From JAGWRA01 sp963711505 (GTDB lineage Bacteria; Acidobacteriota; Vicinamibacteria; Vicinamibacterales; CAVVIG01), in NCBI GenBank assembly GCA_963711505.1, contig CAVQEJ010000003.1, forward strand, positions 186,001 through 250,000: 64,000 nucleotides of DNA, written 5' to 3'. The notes under the pieces are model-generated. The model ran no database searches. It was not told the DNA's origin and saw nothing but the letters and a program-made list of their open reading frames with translations. This document shows, piece after piece, positions 35,033-45,197 of this stretch (position 1 is its first letter; each line of letters opens with the position of its first letter). Both the position numbers and the translations under genes were made by a program.

Positions 35033-36955
35033 CTACCCCTTCCGCTGCACTTCGTCCTGCGCCGCGGCGATGAACTCGTCGAGCGACCGGCTCCCCTGAT
35101 CGCCGGCCGAGCGGCTGCGCACGGCGACGCGCCCCTCGTCGAGCTCGCGGTCGCCGACTACCAGCATATACGGCACCTTCTGCAACTGAGCCTGCCGAAT
35201 TTTATATCCGATCTTTTCCTGCCGGCCATCCAGTTCGGCCCGCAGCCCCGCCGCCTCCAGCCGCGCCCGGACGCCGGCCGCATACTCGAGGTGCCGGTCG
35301 GCGATGGGCAGCACCGTGGCCTGCACGGGCGCCAGCCAGAGCGGGAACGCCCCGGCGTAGTGCTCGATCAGGATCGCGATGAAGCGCTCCAGGCTGCCGA
35401 AGATCGCCCGGTGGATGACCACCGGCCGGTGCTCGGTGTTGTCGGCGCCGATGTACTTCAGGTCGAACCGCTCCGGCATCTGGTAGTCGAGCTGAATCGT
35501 CGCCAGCTGCCACTTGCGGCCGATCGCGTCGGTGACGTCGAAGTCGATCTTCGGGCCGTAGAACGCCCCGTCACCCTCATTCAGCGTGTACGGAACGCCC
35601 GACCGGTCCAGCGCCTCGCGCAGCTGCGCCTCGGCGTGATCCCAGGTTTCGACCGCGCCGAGGAACTCGGCCGGCCGCGTCCCCAGCTTCGCCGAGAACG
35701 GCAGCGCGAAGTCGCGGTACACCCGCTGCACCAGGCCGAGCAGCCGCGCCACCTCTTCGCCGATCTGATCCTGCGTGACGAAGCAGTGGGCGTCGTCCTG
35801 CGAGAACTGCCGCACGCGGGTCAGGCCCGAGAGCACGCCCGACGCCTCGTTGCGGTGCAGCGGCGTCTGCTCGTGGAAGCGCAGCGGCAGATCGCGGTAG
35901 CTCCGCACATCGCTCGCGAACAGCAGGAAGTGTCCAGGGCAGTTCATGGGCTTCATGCCCATCTGCTCGTCGTGCGACTCGATGAGAAACATGTTCTCCC
36001 GGTAGAACGACCAGTGCCCGGACGTCTCCCAGAGCGCCTTGTTGAAGACGATCGGCGTCTTCACCTCGAGGTAGCCGGCCGGGACGAGCACCTCGCGCAT
36101 GTAGTCCGCGAGGGTGTTGTAGAGCCGCGTCCCCTTGCCCAGCCAGAACGCCGCACCTGGCGCCCACGGATGGAAGGTGAACAGGCCGAGCTCCCGCCCG
36201 AGCTTCCGGTGGTCCCGCTTCTTGGCTTCCTCGAGCCGCGTCAGGTGGGCCTTCAGCTCGGCGTCCGAGAGGAACGCCGTGCCGTAGATCCGCTGCATCG
36301 GCTGGTTCTGCGCGTCACCCTTCCAGTAGGCGTTCGACGTGTTCAGCAGCTTGAACGCCTTCAGCCGGCCCGTGGACGGCACGTGGGGGCCCGTGCAGAA
36401 ATCGACGAACGTGTCGCGGTCCTTGATCGTGTAGCAGGACACCGTATCCTGCCCGGGCGTCTTCTCCTCGATGAGCTGCACCTTCAGCGGCTCGCCGCGC
36501 CCGGCGAAGAACGCCTCGGCCTCTCCCTTGGGCCAGATCTGCCGCTCGTAGGGCAGGTTCTGCGCCGCCAGCTCCTTCATCTTCTTCTCGATCGCGTCGA
36601 GGTCCTCCGGGACGAACGGCCGCGGCACCACGAAGTCGTAGAAGAAGCCTTCGTCGGTCGCCGGCCCGATGCCGCACTGGACGTCGGGGAACAGGTTCGT
36701 CACCGCCGCGGCCAGCAGGTGCGCCGTGCTGTGCCGGTAGAGGGCCAGCGCCTCCGGGCTGTCGGGCGTCACGATCCGCACGCGGGCGTCCCGGTCCAGC
36801 CGGTAGGACAGGTCGACGAGCCGGTCATCGACCGTCGCCGCCAGGGCCGCCTTCGCCAGCCGTGGCGAGATCCCGGCCGCGACGTCGCCGGCTGACGTAC
36901 CGGCGGGCACGGATCGGCTGGAGCCGTCCGGGAGCGTGACAGAGATCTGGTTCAT
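35033..36955 (-). CDS. thrS: threonyl-tRNA synthetase
   Basis: 640 aa from the ATG at 36955 (MNQISVTLPDGS, a typical TGS-domain start); an upstream in-frame ATG at 37024 would add an unusual extension. The editing domain has HSTAHLLAAAV. The class II catalytic core has MNCPGHFLLF, RNEASGVLSGLTRVRQF and a C-terminal anticodon-binding domain ending in KVPYMLVVGDRELDEGRVAVR. It heads the infC operon, as in many bacteria. Confidence 0.96.
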   Translation of the reverse strand: MNQISVTLPDGSSRSVPAGTSAGDVAAGISPRLAKAALAATVDDRLVDLSYRLDRDARVRIVTPDSPEALALYRHSTAHLLAAAVTNLFPDVQCGIGPATDEGFFYDFVVPRPFVPEDLDAIEKKMKELAAQNLPYERQIWPKGEAEAFFAGRGEPLKVQLIEEKTPGQDTVSCYTIKDRDTFVDFCTGPHVPSTGRLKAFKLLNTSNAYWKGDAQNQPMQRIYGTAFLSDAELKAHLTRLEEAKKRDHRKLGRELGLFTFHPWAPGAAFWLGKGTRLYNTLADYMREVLVPAGYLEVKTPIVFNKALWETSGHWSFYRENMFLIESHDEQMGMKPMNCPGHFLLFASDVRSYRDLPLRFHEQTPLHRNEASGVLSGLTRVRQFSQDDAHCFVTQDQIGEEVARLLGLVQRVYRDFALPFSAKLGTRPAEFLGAVETWDHAEAQLREALDRSGVPYTLNEGDGAFYGPKIDFDVTDAIGRKWQLATIQLDYQMPERFDLKYIGADNTEHRPVVIHRAIFGSLERFIAILIEHYAGAFPLWLAPVQATVLPIADRHLEYAAGVRARLEAAGLRAELDGRQEKIGYKIRQAQLQKVPYMLVVGDRELDEGRVAVRSRSAGDQGSRSLDEFIAAAQDEVQRKG

Positions 36956-37228
36956 GGAGATCGTGAAGTCGGCGAGCGTCAGAGATCCTGAACCTGGCGA
37001 GTGTTCCTTGACTCGCGTCGTCAATGCCAGAGCTCGCTCAGGCCCTTCGTGCTGTCAATGCCCGCCACGAGCGAGGCCGTCGGCGCGCGGACCGCGCACC
37101 CAGGCCGAGTCGAATGGTCTCTCGACTCGCGTTGCCAGGACCAGAACTCGCTCAGGACGTTCTTCCTGTCTGTGGCCCGCCACGAGCCCGCCTCCGATCC
37201 GCCAGAGGCGGGGCGGAGGCGAGTCGAA
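36956..37228. other. intergenic repeat region between tRNA-Val and thrS
   Basis: Contains two CTCGACTCGCG...CGAGTCGAATGG style half palindromes like those near the tmRNA, with the final GAGTCGAATGG abutting the tRNA 3' end. I looked for a T-box specifier hairpin and saw none. Confidence 0.45.
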
Positions 37229-37304
37229 TGGTAGGCACGGGCGGACTCGAACCGCCGACCTCCTGCGTGTCAAGCAGGCGCTCTAACCACTGAGCTACGC
37301 GCCT
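37229..37304 (-). tRNA. tRNA-Val (GAC)
   Basis: 76 nt including an encoded CCA. The acceptor stem AGGCGCG pairs with CGTGCCT (one G-U). The D arm has AGCTCAGTGGTTAGAGC, the anticodon stem CCTGC/GCAGG closes the loop TTGACAC (anticodon GAC), and the T loop is GTTCGAGTC. It reads GUC/GUU valine codons. Confidence 0.95.
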
Positions 37305-37338
37305 ACGCCTTGAAAATACGGGCGTTACAGGAACGGAC

Positions 37339-37368
37339 AGTATAGCAATGGGGGGAAGGGGTCGTCAA
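37339..37368 (-). promoter_or_regulatory. sigma-70 promoter of tRNA-Val
   Basis: Minus strand TTGACG (37368-37363), an 18-base spacer, then TATACT (37344-37339). The start site would be near 37332, about 28 bases before the mature tRNA. Confidence 0.75.
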
Positions 37369-37460
37369 CGAGAGACAGCCGCCTCCGGCTCTGGGCTGGT
37401 GGCACGGGCACTGGCGGACCAGTCTCCCGCGCCTGAAGCCCAGCGCCGGAACCGGGCGCG

Positions 37461-37733
37461 CTACTTGACGGCGGTCTTGAGGGCCTTGCCGGCCGTGAAG
37501 CGGACGACGCGCCGCTTCGGAATCTTGATGGCGGCGCCGGTCTGCGGGTTGCGCGCGGTGCGCGCCTTCCGCGCGGACGTCTTGAACGTGCCGAACCCGA
37601 CGAACGTGATCGAATCGCCCTTCTTCAGGGCCTTGGTGATGCTCGTGAAGAACGAATCGACCGCTCCGGCAGCCGCGCTCTTGGTGATGCCGGTGTCCTT
37701 GGCGATCTTTTCGATGATTTCCTGCTTGTTCAT
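37461..37733 (-). CDS. hup: HU-family DNA-binding protein
   Basis: 90 aa, MNKQEIIEKIAKDTGITKSA at the start, the GFGTFKTSARKARTARNPQT arm block and IPKRRVVRFTAGKALK. A histone-like DNA-bending protein. The AGGAGG site precedes the ATG, and a strong consensus promoter sits about 70 bases upstream. Confidence 0.96.
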   Translation of the reverse strand: MNKQEIIEKIAKDTGITKSAAAGAVDSFFTSITKALKKGDSITFVGFGTFKTSARKARTARNPQTGAAIKIPKRRVVRFTAGKALKTAVK

Positions 37734-37796
37734 GCAACCTCCTGCTAAGTCGCCGGAACGAGTACAGAGGACTCCGGCGCCGAAAAACGCTCAGCG

Positions 37797-37825
37797 GTTA
37801 TACGTGAGCGTCGTATGGGTGTCAA
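37797..37825 (-). promoter_or_regulatory. consensus sigma-70 promoter of hup
   Basis: Minus strand TTGACA (37825-37820), a 17-base spacer and TATAAC (37802-37797). The -35 is a perfect consensus match. Confidence 0.85.
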
Positions 37826-37945
37826 GGGATTCACGGAGACATCGGCGCCGCACAGGAGGCCGGCGCAGAAGACGGATGCGCGCCGCCAGGGGCGCGCCGA
37901 CGGTCGTCGACGGACGGCGGACGGGATTCCACTCCGGGAACGCGC

Positions 37946-39114
37946 TCACGCCGCATGATTCGACGACAGGATCGTCAGAGCTTTGTCGAGAATGGGATCG
38001 GTGGAGGGCGGAATCTCGCCGAACTCGACCCGCGGCTCGTTGACCCCGACCTCCGGCGCGAGGCCGCGATCCTCGATGACCGCGCCGGCCGGCGTGAGGT
38101 ACTGCGTGGTCGACATCCAGAGCCCCGCGCCGTTCTGGAGCTTCACGAGCGTCTGTTCGGCGCCGTGGCCCTCGGTCCGCTCGCCGACGAGCTGGGCCCG
38201 CTGGTTGCCGGCCAGGGCCGCCGCGAAGCAGCTCGGCCGGGCCGGCCGTACCGTCGTCGACCAGCAGCACCGCCGGCAGCGTGATCCGGCCGTCGCCGGC
38301 CTCGGCGCTGATTGTCCGCTTCGGCGTGTCGCGTGATTCCTCGATCGCCAGCGTGCCGCTCTTCACGAAGAGCCGCGCGACCGCGAGGCCGTTCTCGATC
38401 GCCCCCGAGGCGCTGCGGCGGATATCGATGGCGAGCCGGGTGGCGCCGGCCTTCTGCAGCCGCTCGACCTCGTGGGCCACCTGCGACGCCACGTCCTTGT
38501 CGAAGTCGTCGATGCGCACGTAGCCGACCCCGGGGGCCGCGATGCGGCCCGTGACCGCCGGCCCCGAGACGATGCTCCGCGTCAGCGCGATGTCGTGCGG
38601 ATTGGCGGCGTTGCCCCGGATGACGGTGAGCGTCACCTTCGAGCCCGGCTCGCCGCGCAGCGCCCGCACCCCTTCCCACACCGACATCTCGCGCGTCGGC
38701 TTGCCGTCGATGTCGCGGATGTAGTCGCCCGTCCGCAGGCCGCCCTGCGGCCGCCGGCGAGCCGTCGCGCGCCGCGACGATGCGCAGGTAGTACTGGCGC
38801 GTAATCGTGACGCCGATGCCGGCCGGCTTCAGCGGCGTGTCCGCTTCGACCTGCTGCACCTCGTCGGGGGAGAGATAGGCGCTGTCGGAGTCGAGTCCGT
38901 CGGCCAGCCCGCGCATCGCGCCATCCATCACGTGATCGACGTCAACCTTCTCGACGTAGTTGTTCACGATCAGGGACACGACGTCCTGGAACATCCGCAG
39001 CGGCTGATAGGTGTCCTCACGGGCGCTGGCGTTGCTCAACGCCCCGCCGATGAGGGCGAACGCAATCACCGGTCCCGAGATGAGGAGGACGACGAGACGG
39101 CTTCTGGAGCTCAT
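37946..39114 (-). CDS. S41 C-terminal-processing-protease homologue, two frame breaks, non-consensus active site
   Basis: An exported S41 (CtpA/Prc) protein. Segment 1 has a signal/anchor and VEKVDVDHVMDGAMRGLADGLD. The frame shifts near 38755 (one extra base in GCCGCAGGGCGG) into the PDZ end and the core, with GVGYVRIDDFDKDVA and RLAIDIRRSASGAIENGLAVA. It shifts again near 38240 (CTGCTTCGCG) into the end YLTPAGAVIEDRGLAPEV. The usual catalytic Ser lies in a GGSASASE motif; here the text is DDGTAGPAE. The usual Lys in GKG is GHG. The protein may be inactive or use Thr. It is followed by an EnvC-like gene, a common pairing. Confidence 0.82.
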
Positions 39115-39139
39115 GGTTCGTGGCTGCTTGCCCGGTTCC

Positions 39140-40366
39140 CTACGGCTGGTGCTGGCGCGCTTTCAGCCATTGTAAGGGATCCACGGCCCTGTCGTCGATT
39201 TGAAGCTCGAAATACAGCCGCGGGGCGCCGGTCGCCGGCACGCCGATCCGGCCGATCTCCTGGCCTTCGTCGACCCGGTCGCCCCTGGCCACCGACAGCG
39301 CTCCCAGGTCGCCGTACAGCGAATACGCCCGATCGCCGTGGTCCACGATGATCAGCCGGCCGAAGCCGGTGAACGGACCGGCGAAGGCCACCGTGCCGCC
39401 GTGGACGGCCCGTACCGCCTGGCCGTCGGCGGCGGCGATCTCGATGCCGTCGCGGGCGAATCCGGCCGCTGCACGGCCGGGGCCGCCGGGCGCGTGGCGG
39501 AACGGGGCCACGACCTTGCCGTCGACCGGCCAGTTCAGAGCGCCCTGAAACGGCTGGATTGGCAGGGCGGGGATGGCGATCGGGGCGCTCCCGCCCCGGG
39601 CCGACGGCTGCGCGAGCGCGGCCAGCGTCGCCTGGAGCTTCTGCTGTGCGGTCTGGAGCTCGCCGATCAGCCGGGCGTTCAAGTCGCGCTGCCGATCGAT
39701 TTGATCGACCAGCGCCGACCGGGTCTCGGCCGCGCGGTCGGCGGCCCGCCGCGCCTGGAGCGCGGCCGCCTCGAGCGTCGCCATCCGCGCCCGGCGGGCG
39801 TCGAGCGCCGCCTGCGCGGTGTGCAGCCGGGTGAGCGACTGCTGCGCGTCGGCGATGGCGCGGCGGTCGATCTCCGACAGCGCACTGACCATGCGGTAGG
39901 CCCGGCCCAGATTGCGGAGGTCGGGCGTCGAGAGCAGCAGCCGCGTGTAGCCGCCGCGCCCGAGCTTGTAGAGTTCGACGAGCCGGGCCTCCAGGGCCGG
40001 CCGCATGGTCGCTTGCGTCTGCGCCAGTCGGTCGATCTGCCGGCTCGTGTCGGCGATCTGCGCGGCGACGTCCTGCATGTCCGCTCGCGCCTGTTTCTCC
40101 TGTTCGGTGCGCAGTTCGCGCTCCACTTCGAGGCGCCGCAGGTCACCGAGCACGCTGCGCTCGTGCGCGGCGAGCCCGTCGGCTTCCTGCTGCAGGGTCC
40201 TGATGCGGGCTGCGGCCCGCGCGGCCTGCGCTTCGACCCGCGCCCGATCGCCGGTCTGCGCCGCGACGGGCACGTGCCCGGTCGTGGACAGCAGCAGCGC
40301 CAGCGCGACCGACCGGCTGGTGAGGCCGGCGAGGCGGCGCCGCCGGCGCGCGAGCCTTTCAGTCAT
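39140..40366 (-). CDS. envC: EnvC-like murein hydrolase activator (LytM/M23 fold, degenerate)
   Basis: 408 aa: signal peptide, about 220 residues of coiled coil and a C-terminal LytM domain (FQGALNWPVDGKVVAPF, then VHGGTVAFAGPFTGFGRLIIVDHG). The first metal-binding His of active M23 enzymes is absent, reading FARDGIEIAA rather than an H-x-G-x-D motif. That is as in EnvC, which activates septal amidases rather than cutting itself. It lies just upstream of the S41 homologue and overlaps the phosphodiesterase gene by eight bases. Confidence 0.82.
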   Translation of the reverse strand: MTERLARRRRRLAGLTSRSVALALLLSTTGHVPVAAQTGDRARVEAQAARAAARIRTLQQEADGLAAHERSVLGDLRRLEVERELRTEQEKQARADMQDVAAQIADTSRQIDRLAQTQATMRPALEARLVELYKLGRGGYTRLLLSTPDLRNLGRAYRMVSALSEIDRRAIADAQQSLTRLHTAQAALDARRARMATLEAAALQARRAADRAAETRSALVDQIDRQRDLNARLIGELQTAQQKLQATLAALAQPSARGGSAPIAIPALPIQPFQGALNWPVDGKVVAPFRHAPGGPGRAAAGFARDGIEIAAADGQAVRAVHGGTVAFAGPFTGFGRLIIVDHGDRAYSLYGDLGALSVARGDRVDEGQEIGRIGVPATGAPRLYFELQIDDRAVDPLQWLKARQHQP

Positions 40367-42474
40367 GGCCGCCGGGCGTCTGCGCCTGGATCATGCGCTG
40401 CACCTTGCCCGGCGCGAAGAGCGGCTTGCCGTCGATGTCGGAGGGGATGTGGACGCCGAAGTACTCGAGGACGGTCGGCGCGATGTCCTTGATGCTCGGA
40501 TCGGCGGAGTCGATCTTCTGGTTCGAGACCAGGATGCCGGACGTCTGCTTGTAGTCGTACGACCCGTGATCGCCGCTCCACTTCTTCATGTTCGGGTAGA
40601 CGAGTTCGGGCGGCGCGCCGCCGAGCGTCGTCTGCCAGGAGACGCGGTAGCCGTCGGACAGGCCGACCTGCAGGTCGGGCGCGTTGTCCATGTACGGTCC
40701 GGACCAGACCTTGTGTCCCTCGGTACACGGCATGGACCACCGGCGCGCCGGTCTTCGGATCGGTGAACGTCAGCAGCTTCCTGGAGATCTCGTCGACCAG
40801 TTGCTGGTAGTCGGCGCCCGGCTCGACGATGCCCTGGCCCTCGCGGCCCTTGAGGTTGATGTAGATCTGGCCGAGCCCCATGGCGTAGGCGCGGGTCTTC
40901 GACCAGTCGACGTTCTCCCAGAACTGCCCGCCGCCGAACAGATCGGCCAGCGTCTTCGGGCCGCCCGCCTGACCGTGGAGCACCATGTAGCCGTTCTGCA
41001 CGAGCCAGGTGTTCAGGTTCACCGACTCGCGGAACGAATGGAAGCCGTGGTCGGAGACGATCAGGATGGGCACGTCGGGGCCGACGCGCTTCATGACCTC
41101 GCCGACGAACTCGTCGCAGCGCTGGTAGACGCGCTCGATCGAGTCGCCGTACTTGGCGGCCAGCGCGCTGTCGTACATCGGACTGGTCGGATCGATCAGG
41201 CGCCACATCATGTGCTGCACGCGGTCGGTCGACTCGATGACGCCGACGAAGAGGCGCCAGGGCGTGTTGTCCAGCCGGTCGAGGATCACGCGGGCGCGGT
41301 CGTCGAACGCCTTGAACAGGTCGTCCATGAACGGCCCTTCCGAGATCCGCTCCTCGTTCAGCCCCCACGTCGCCTCCGCCCATCCGAGCGTGCGGTACTC
41401 GCCGAGCCGCTTGTAGAGGGTGTCGGAGAGGGACGCGGGGTACGACATCGGCACCGGCGGGGCCTGCGGCTCGAAGTTGATCGGCGAGACGTACAGCTGC
41501 AGCTCCTGGTTCGCGCGGATCAGGTAGAACTGCACCATGCCGTGCAGCCGCACGAGGAAGTTGATCTCGAAGTTCAGCGTCACCCAGGGGCTCCAGCCGC
41601 CCTCCGCCAGGTGAACCTGCTGGCCCTCGATGTCGATGGTGGCGGCGTGGCCGGCGCGGTCCCACTGGATGCGCATCGGCACCCGCACGTCGGCGCGCGC
41701 CTCGAGCGTCGCCAGGTCGGTGCGGTCGGCGTCGGTGAGCGTCGTCTTCGTCCGGATGGCCGCGATCTGCTGCTTGACGATCGGGTTCGGCGGGCCCACC
41801 AGCTCGGTCTGTGCCGTGTCCCCGTTCATGACGAGCCGCTTGAGGATGCCGCCGAACTCGGTGTTGCCCTCCTCGTACCGGCTGAGGTCGGTGCCGAAGT
41901 AGTAGAAGGTGCCGATCGTGCCGCGCAGATCGGGCAGCGGCAGCCCCGACAGCAGCTCGCCGTTCGGGACGTCCTCGGGCGGGAACGTGTCGGGCACCGT
42001 CATCACTTCCGAGCGGATGCCGGACTGGCCGGCCGTCACCCAGAACGAGGTGCCGCCGCGAATCGAGAGCACCTGCGGCCGCGAGATCGGCAGGTAGTGG
42101 AAGAGGAAGTGCGGCGGCACCCGCTTCACCAGGCCGAAGTCGGGCAGGTAGGTCTGCTTGTCGCGGACCAGGAAGTCGTAGATGTTGTGCTTGCCGGCGT
42201 TCGTGCCCGTCGCGAACGACGCCCATGCGGTCGGCGACTCCGGCGACACGGTCGTGCCGAGCGACCAGAAGCCGCCGCGCGCGGCGAGCTTCGCGAAGTT
42301 CGGCATCGCCCCCTCGTCCATCCACTTCTTCAGCAGATGCGGATCCATGCCGTCGAAGCCCAGCACGACCAGCTTCTGGGGCACGTTGCGCGGCGGCGGG
42401 CCGGAGGAGCAGCGGGCGACGGTGAGCGCCGCCAGGATCGCCAGCAGGAGAAACGGCAGAGTCGGACGTTTCAC
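40359..42474 (-). CDS. type I phosphodiesterase/alkaline-phosphatase-superfamily lipoprotein, one frame break
   Basis: A predicted lipoprotein (hydrophobic start, then ALTVARCSS lipobox). The alkaline-phosphatase-superfamily core has VVLGFDGMDPHLL (metal Asp), SPTAWASFATGTN (nucleophile Ser/Thr region) and VSDHGFHSF. The frame shifts near 40732, where CGAGGGACACAAGG becomes R-G-H-K-V after removing one A. The tail has DIAPTVLEYFGVHIP, typical of these enzymes. It would hydrolyse phosphodiester or phosphoglycerol substrates at the cell surface; the substrate is unknown. The joined length is about 705 aa. Confidence 0.82.
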
Positions 42475-42588
42475 GTTGTGTGGTCCACCGACAGATCTGG
42501 GGGAGAAAACGGCGCGATTATAGCACGCGCCCCGTGCGCGAAGGGTTCAGCCGGTTGCGGCGTGCCGGCCGCAACGCTACCATCGAGC

Positions 42589-43446
42589 ATGGCCACCTCG
42601 CAGCGTGTCGCTGCGGTCGACGTCGGCACGCGCCGCATCGGTCTGGCCGTGAGCGACGGGACCGGCCTGATCGCCCGGCCGCTCACCACCCTCACCGTGG
42701 ATCGCGACGAGCCGGCCGTCGAGACCGTGGCGGCCGCGTTGCGCCAACTGGTCGCCGAGGACGAGGGGCTCGGCACGATCGTCGTCGGGCTGCCGCGCCG
42801 GCTCGACGGGAGCGCGACCGATCAGACGGCCAACGCGCAGGCATTCGCACGCGAACTCGGCCGCCTCATCGACCGGCCGGTCGTGCTGCAGGACGAGCGG
42901 CTCAGCAGCCGCGAAGCCGAGAGCCGGCTGGCGCGCCGGGAACGCGACTGGCGCAAGCGCAAGGCACAGCTGGACGCCGCGGCCGCGGCCGTGATTCTGC
43001 AGGATTACCTGGACGGGCCGCGCCGGAACGTCGCCGGAACGAGGAGTGAGCGCCTGTGGCCAGCGCGAGGCGCCGCTGAATGCCGCAACGGTGTCGATCG
43101 CAAGATCCGGAGCGGGAGCGACCCTTCGACAGGCTGTCGGCCTGAGCGCCGTCAGGCCGACGGCTGCGCATGGAGTGGGGCCCCATGCGGACTGAACCAT
43201 GATCAAGAAGCTGCTGATCTTCGTGCTGGTCCTGCTGATCCTCGCCGCCGGTGGCGTGGCGGGTGTCCTGTACCACCGGGCCGAGACGCCCTACCGCGGG
43301 TACGCCGAGCACCGCACGCATCGTGGAGATTCCGGCCGGCAGCGGCAGCCGGGCGATTGGCGACCGGCTGGTGGCGGCCGGGGTGGTGCCCGACCGGTAC
43401 ACGTTCGAGACCGCGATCCACCTCACCGGCGCCTCGAGGCGGCTGA
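42589..43446 (+). CDS. ruvX: RuvX/YqgF-family Holliday-junction resolvase-like protein
   Basis: The RNase-H-like fold is shown by VAAVDVGTRRIGLAVSDGTG, IVVGLPRRLDGSATDQT and the end DERLSSREAESRL...DAAAAAVILQDYLD. Family members mature 16S rRNA 5' ends and may resolve junctions. Homology stops near base 43020. The open frame continues to 43446 and overlaps mltG, which I do not believe: an indel after 43020 would end it at 43049 or 43195. Start at the ATG at 42589. It precedes mltG as in many genomes. Confidence 0.82.
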   Translation: MATSQRVAAVDVGTRRIGLAVSDGTGLIARPLTTLTVDRDEPAVETVAAALRQLVAEDEGLGTIVVGLPRRLDGSATDQTANAQAFARELGRLIDRPVVLQDERLSSREAESRLARRERDWRKRKAQLDAAAAAVILQDYLDGPRRNVAGTRSERLWPARGAAECRNGVDRKIRSGSDPSTGCRPERRQADGCAWSGAPCGLNHDQEAADLRAGPADPRRRWRGGCPVPPGRDALPRVRRAPHASWRFRPAAAAGRLATGWWRPGWCPTGTRSRPRSTSPAPRGG

Positions 43447-44243
43447 AGGCCGGCACCTATCGCTTCGATCACCCGATGACCCCGGTGGAGGTGGTCGACC
43501 AGATTGCCCGCGGTGACGTGTACGTCGTGCGCATCACGTTCCCCGAAGGGCTGACGATCCGCGAGATGGCGCGGCTGTACGAACAACGGGGGCTCGGCAC
43601 GGCGGCGGACTTCGCGCAGGCGGCCGCCGATCCCTCCGCCATCCGCGGACTCGACCCCGACGCGGTGAACCTCGAGGGGTACCTCTTTCCGGAGACCTAC
43701 TCCGTGCAGCCGGGGGCGCCGGCGTCGACGCTCGTCGATGCGATGGTCGCGCGGTTCCGGCAGGTGTTCGACCCGGCACTGCGCCAGGATGCCGAGGCGC
43801 GGGATCTGAGCGTGCGCCAGGTCGTGACGCTCGCCTCGATCGTCGAGAAGGAGACGGGCAATCCCGCGGAGCGATCGCTGGTGGCGGCGGTCTACGAGAA
43901 CCGCCTGCGCATCGGCATGGCGCTGCAATGCGATCCGACCGTGATCTACGCGCTGGAGCAGGCGGACCGCTACACGGGCCGCCTCCACCACGACGACATG
44001 TCCTTCGACTCGCCCTACAACACCTACCGGTATCCGGGGCTGCCCCCGGGACCGATCGCCTCGCCGGGCCTGGCCTCGATCGAGGCGGCCCTCAACCCCG
44101 CCCCCGTGAAGTATCTCTACTTCGTCAGCCGCAACGACGGCACGCACGTCTTCGCGCGCACGCTCGCCGAGCACAACCGCAACGTCCGCAAGTATCAGAT
44201 CGAGTATTTCCGGGAGAAGCGGCGGGAGCAGCACGGCCGCTAG
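43199..44243 (+). CDS. mltG: endolytic transglycosylase MltG (YceG family), one frame break
   Basis: A membrane-anchored enzyme that trims nascent glycan strands. It starts MIKKLLIFVLVLLILAAGG (anchor) in one frame. The frame shifts near 43305 and continues IVEIPAGSGSRAIGDRLVAA (LysM-like start), ITFPEGLTIREMARLY, LEGYLFPETY, ASIVEKETGNPAERSLVAAV (catalytic Glu) and YNTYRYPGLPPGPIASPGL. The shift fits one extra base. The length after joining is about 347 aa, normal for the family. It follows ruvX. Confidence 0.92.
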
Positions 44244-44264
44244 CGTGCCGGCCGCGGGCGTCGC

Positions 44265-45197
44265 TCAGCGTTCGCCCCACTTGAGCTTCTGGCGCAGGAT
44301 GTCGAAGTAGCTGCGTTCCGGCGATCGGACGAGCCGGATCCGGTGTGCCGCGGGGCGGACCACGACGACGTCGCCCGCCTCGATCTGCAGGCCCGCCTGT
44401 CCATCGAACGTCACGTAGATGTCGGGCCGCCGGTCGGTGACGATCGGCTCGATGCGCACCGTGTGCGACGCGGGAATCACGATCGGGCGGTTGGTCAGGG
44501 TGTGCGGGGCGATCGGCGTGATCGTGAAGGCCTCGACGTGCGGGTGGATGATGGGGCCGGAGACGGCGAGGTTGTAGGCCGTCGAGCCGGTGGGCGTGGC
44601 GACGATGAGGCCGTCGGCCTTGACGTGCGTGAGGAACTGCTCGTCGACCGAGACCGAGAGATCGATGAGCGGCGCGCGGGCGCCGCGCGTCACCACGACG
44701 TCGTTCAGCGCGATCTCATCGGCAATCGTCTCCTCGGGGCGCCCGCCGCGCAGCACCTGGCCCTGCAGCATCAGGCGCGGCTCCACGAGCAGCCGGCCCG
44801 CAATCGCCGCTTCGAGCGCCGGATACAGTTCCGGCAGCGTGATCTCGGTGAGGAACCCGAGGCTGCCGAAATTGACGCCGAGGATCGGCACCGACGTGCC
44901 GGCGCGTCCGATGCGGTCGGCCATGCCGATCAGCGTGCCGTCGCCGCCGAGGACGAGCAGCAGATCGACGCACTGCGGCAGCGCGTCGCGGTCGACGGTG
45001 GTCTGCGGCGGCGGGCCCGACGCGAGAGCGGCCGTGGCCGTCTCGAAGACCGGCTCGATGCCACGGGCGGTGAGCCACTCGGCCAGCTCGGACAGCAGGG
45101 TTGCCGCTTCGTGCAGATGGGCCTTGGCGACGATCCCGACGCGATGGATCGACGAGGGACGCGGCTGGAGACGGGTGGATGGGGGCGTCGTGGTCAT
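44265..45197 (-). CDS. nadK: NAD kinase
   Basis: 310 aa. Makes NADP from NAD. Motifs are LLLVLGGDGTLIG (GGDGT), NFGSLGFLTE, DGLIVATPTGSTAYNLAVSGP and a late DIYVTFDGQ. The ATG overlaps the tlyA stop by four bases, so the two are translated together. A 25-residue N-terminal extension is rich in Thr and Pro. Confidence 0.95.
   Translation of the reverse strand: MTTTPPSTRLQPRPSSIHRVGIVAKAHLHEAATLLSELAEWLTARGIEPVFETATAALASGPPPQTTVDRDALPQCVDLLLVLGGDGTLIGMADRIGRAGTSVPILGVNFGSLGFLTEITLPELYPALEAAIAGRLLVEPRLMLQGQVLRGGRPEETIADEIALNDVVVTRGARAPLIDLSVSVDEQFLTHVKADGLIVATPTGSTAYNLAVSGPIIHPHVEAFTITPIAPHTLTNRPIVIPASHTVRIEPIVTDRRPDIYVTFDGQAGLQIEAGDVVVVRPAAHRIRLVRSPERSYFDILRQKLKWGER

Noticed and set aside
36956..37228. 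T-box riboswitch upstream of thrS
   Set aside because: No T-box consensus or specifier loop could be found; the gap consists of repeat text and the end of tRNA-Val.
43020..43446. A real C-terminal extension of RuvX overlapping mltG
   Set aside because: The text has no homology and overlaps the mltG anchor by about 250 bases; an indel or lost stop near 43020-43049 is more likely.
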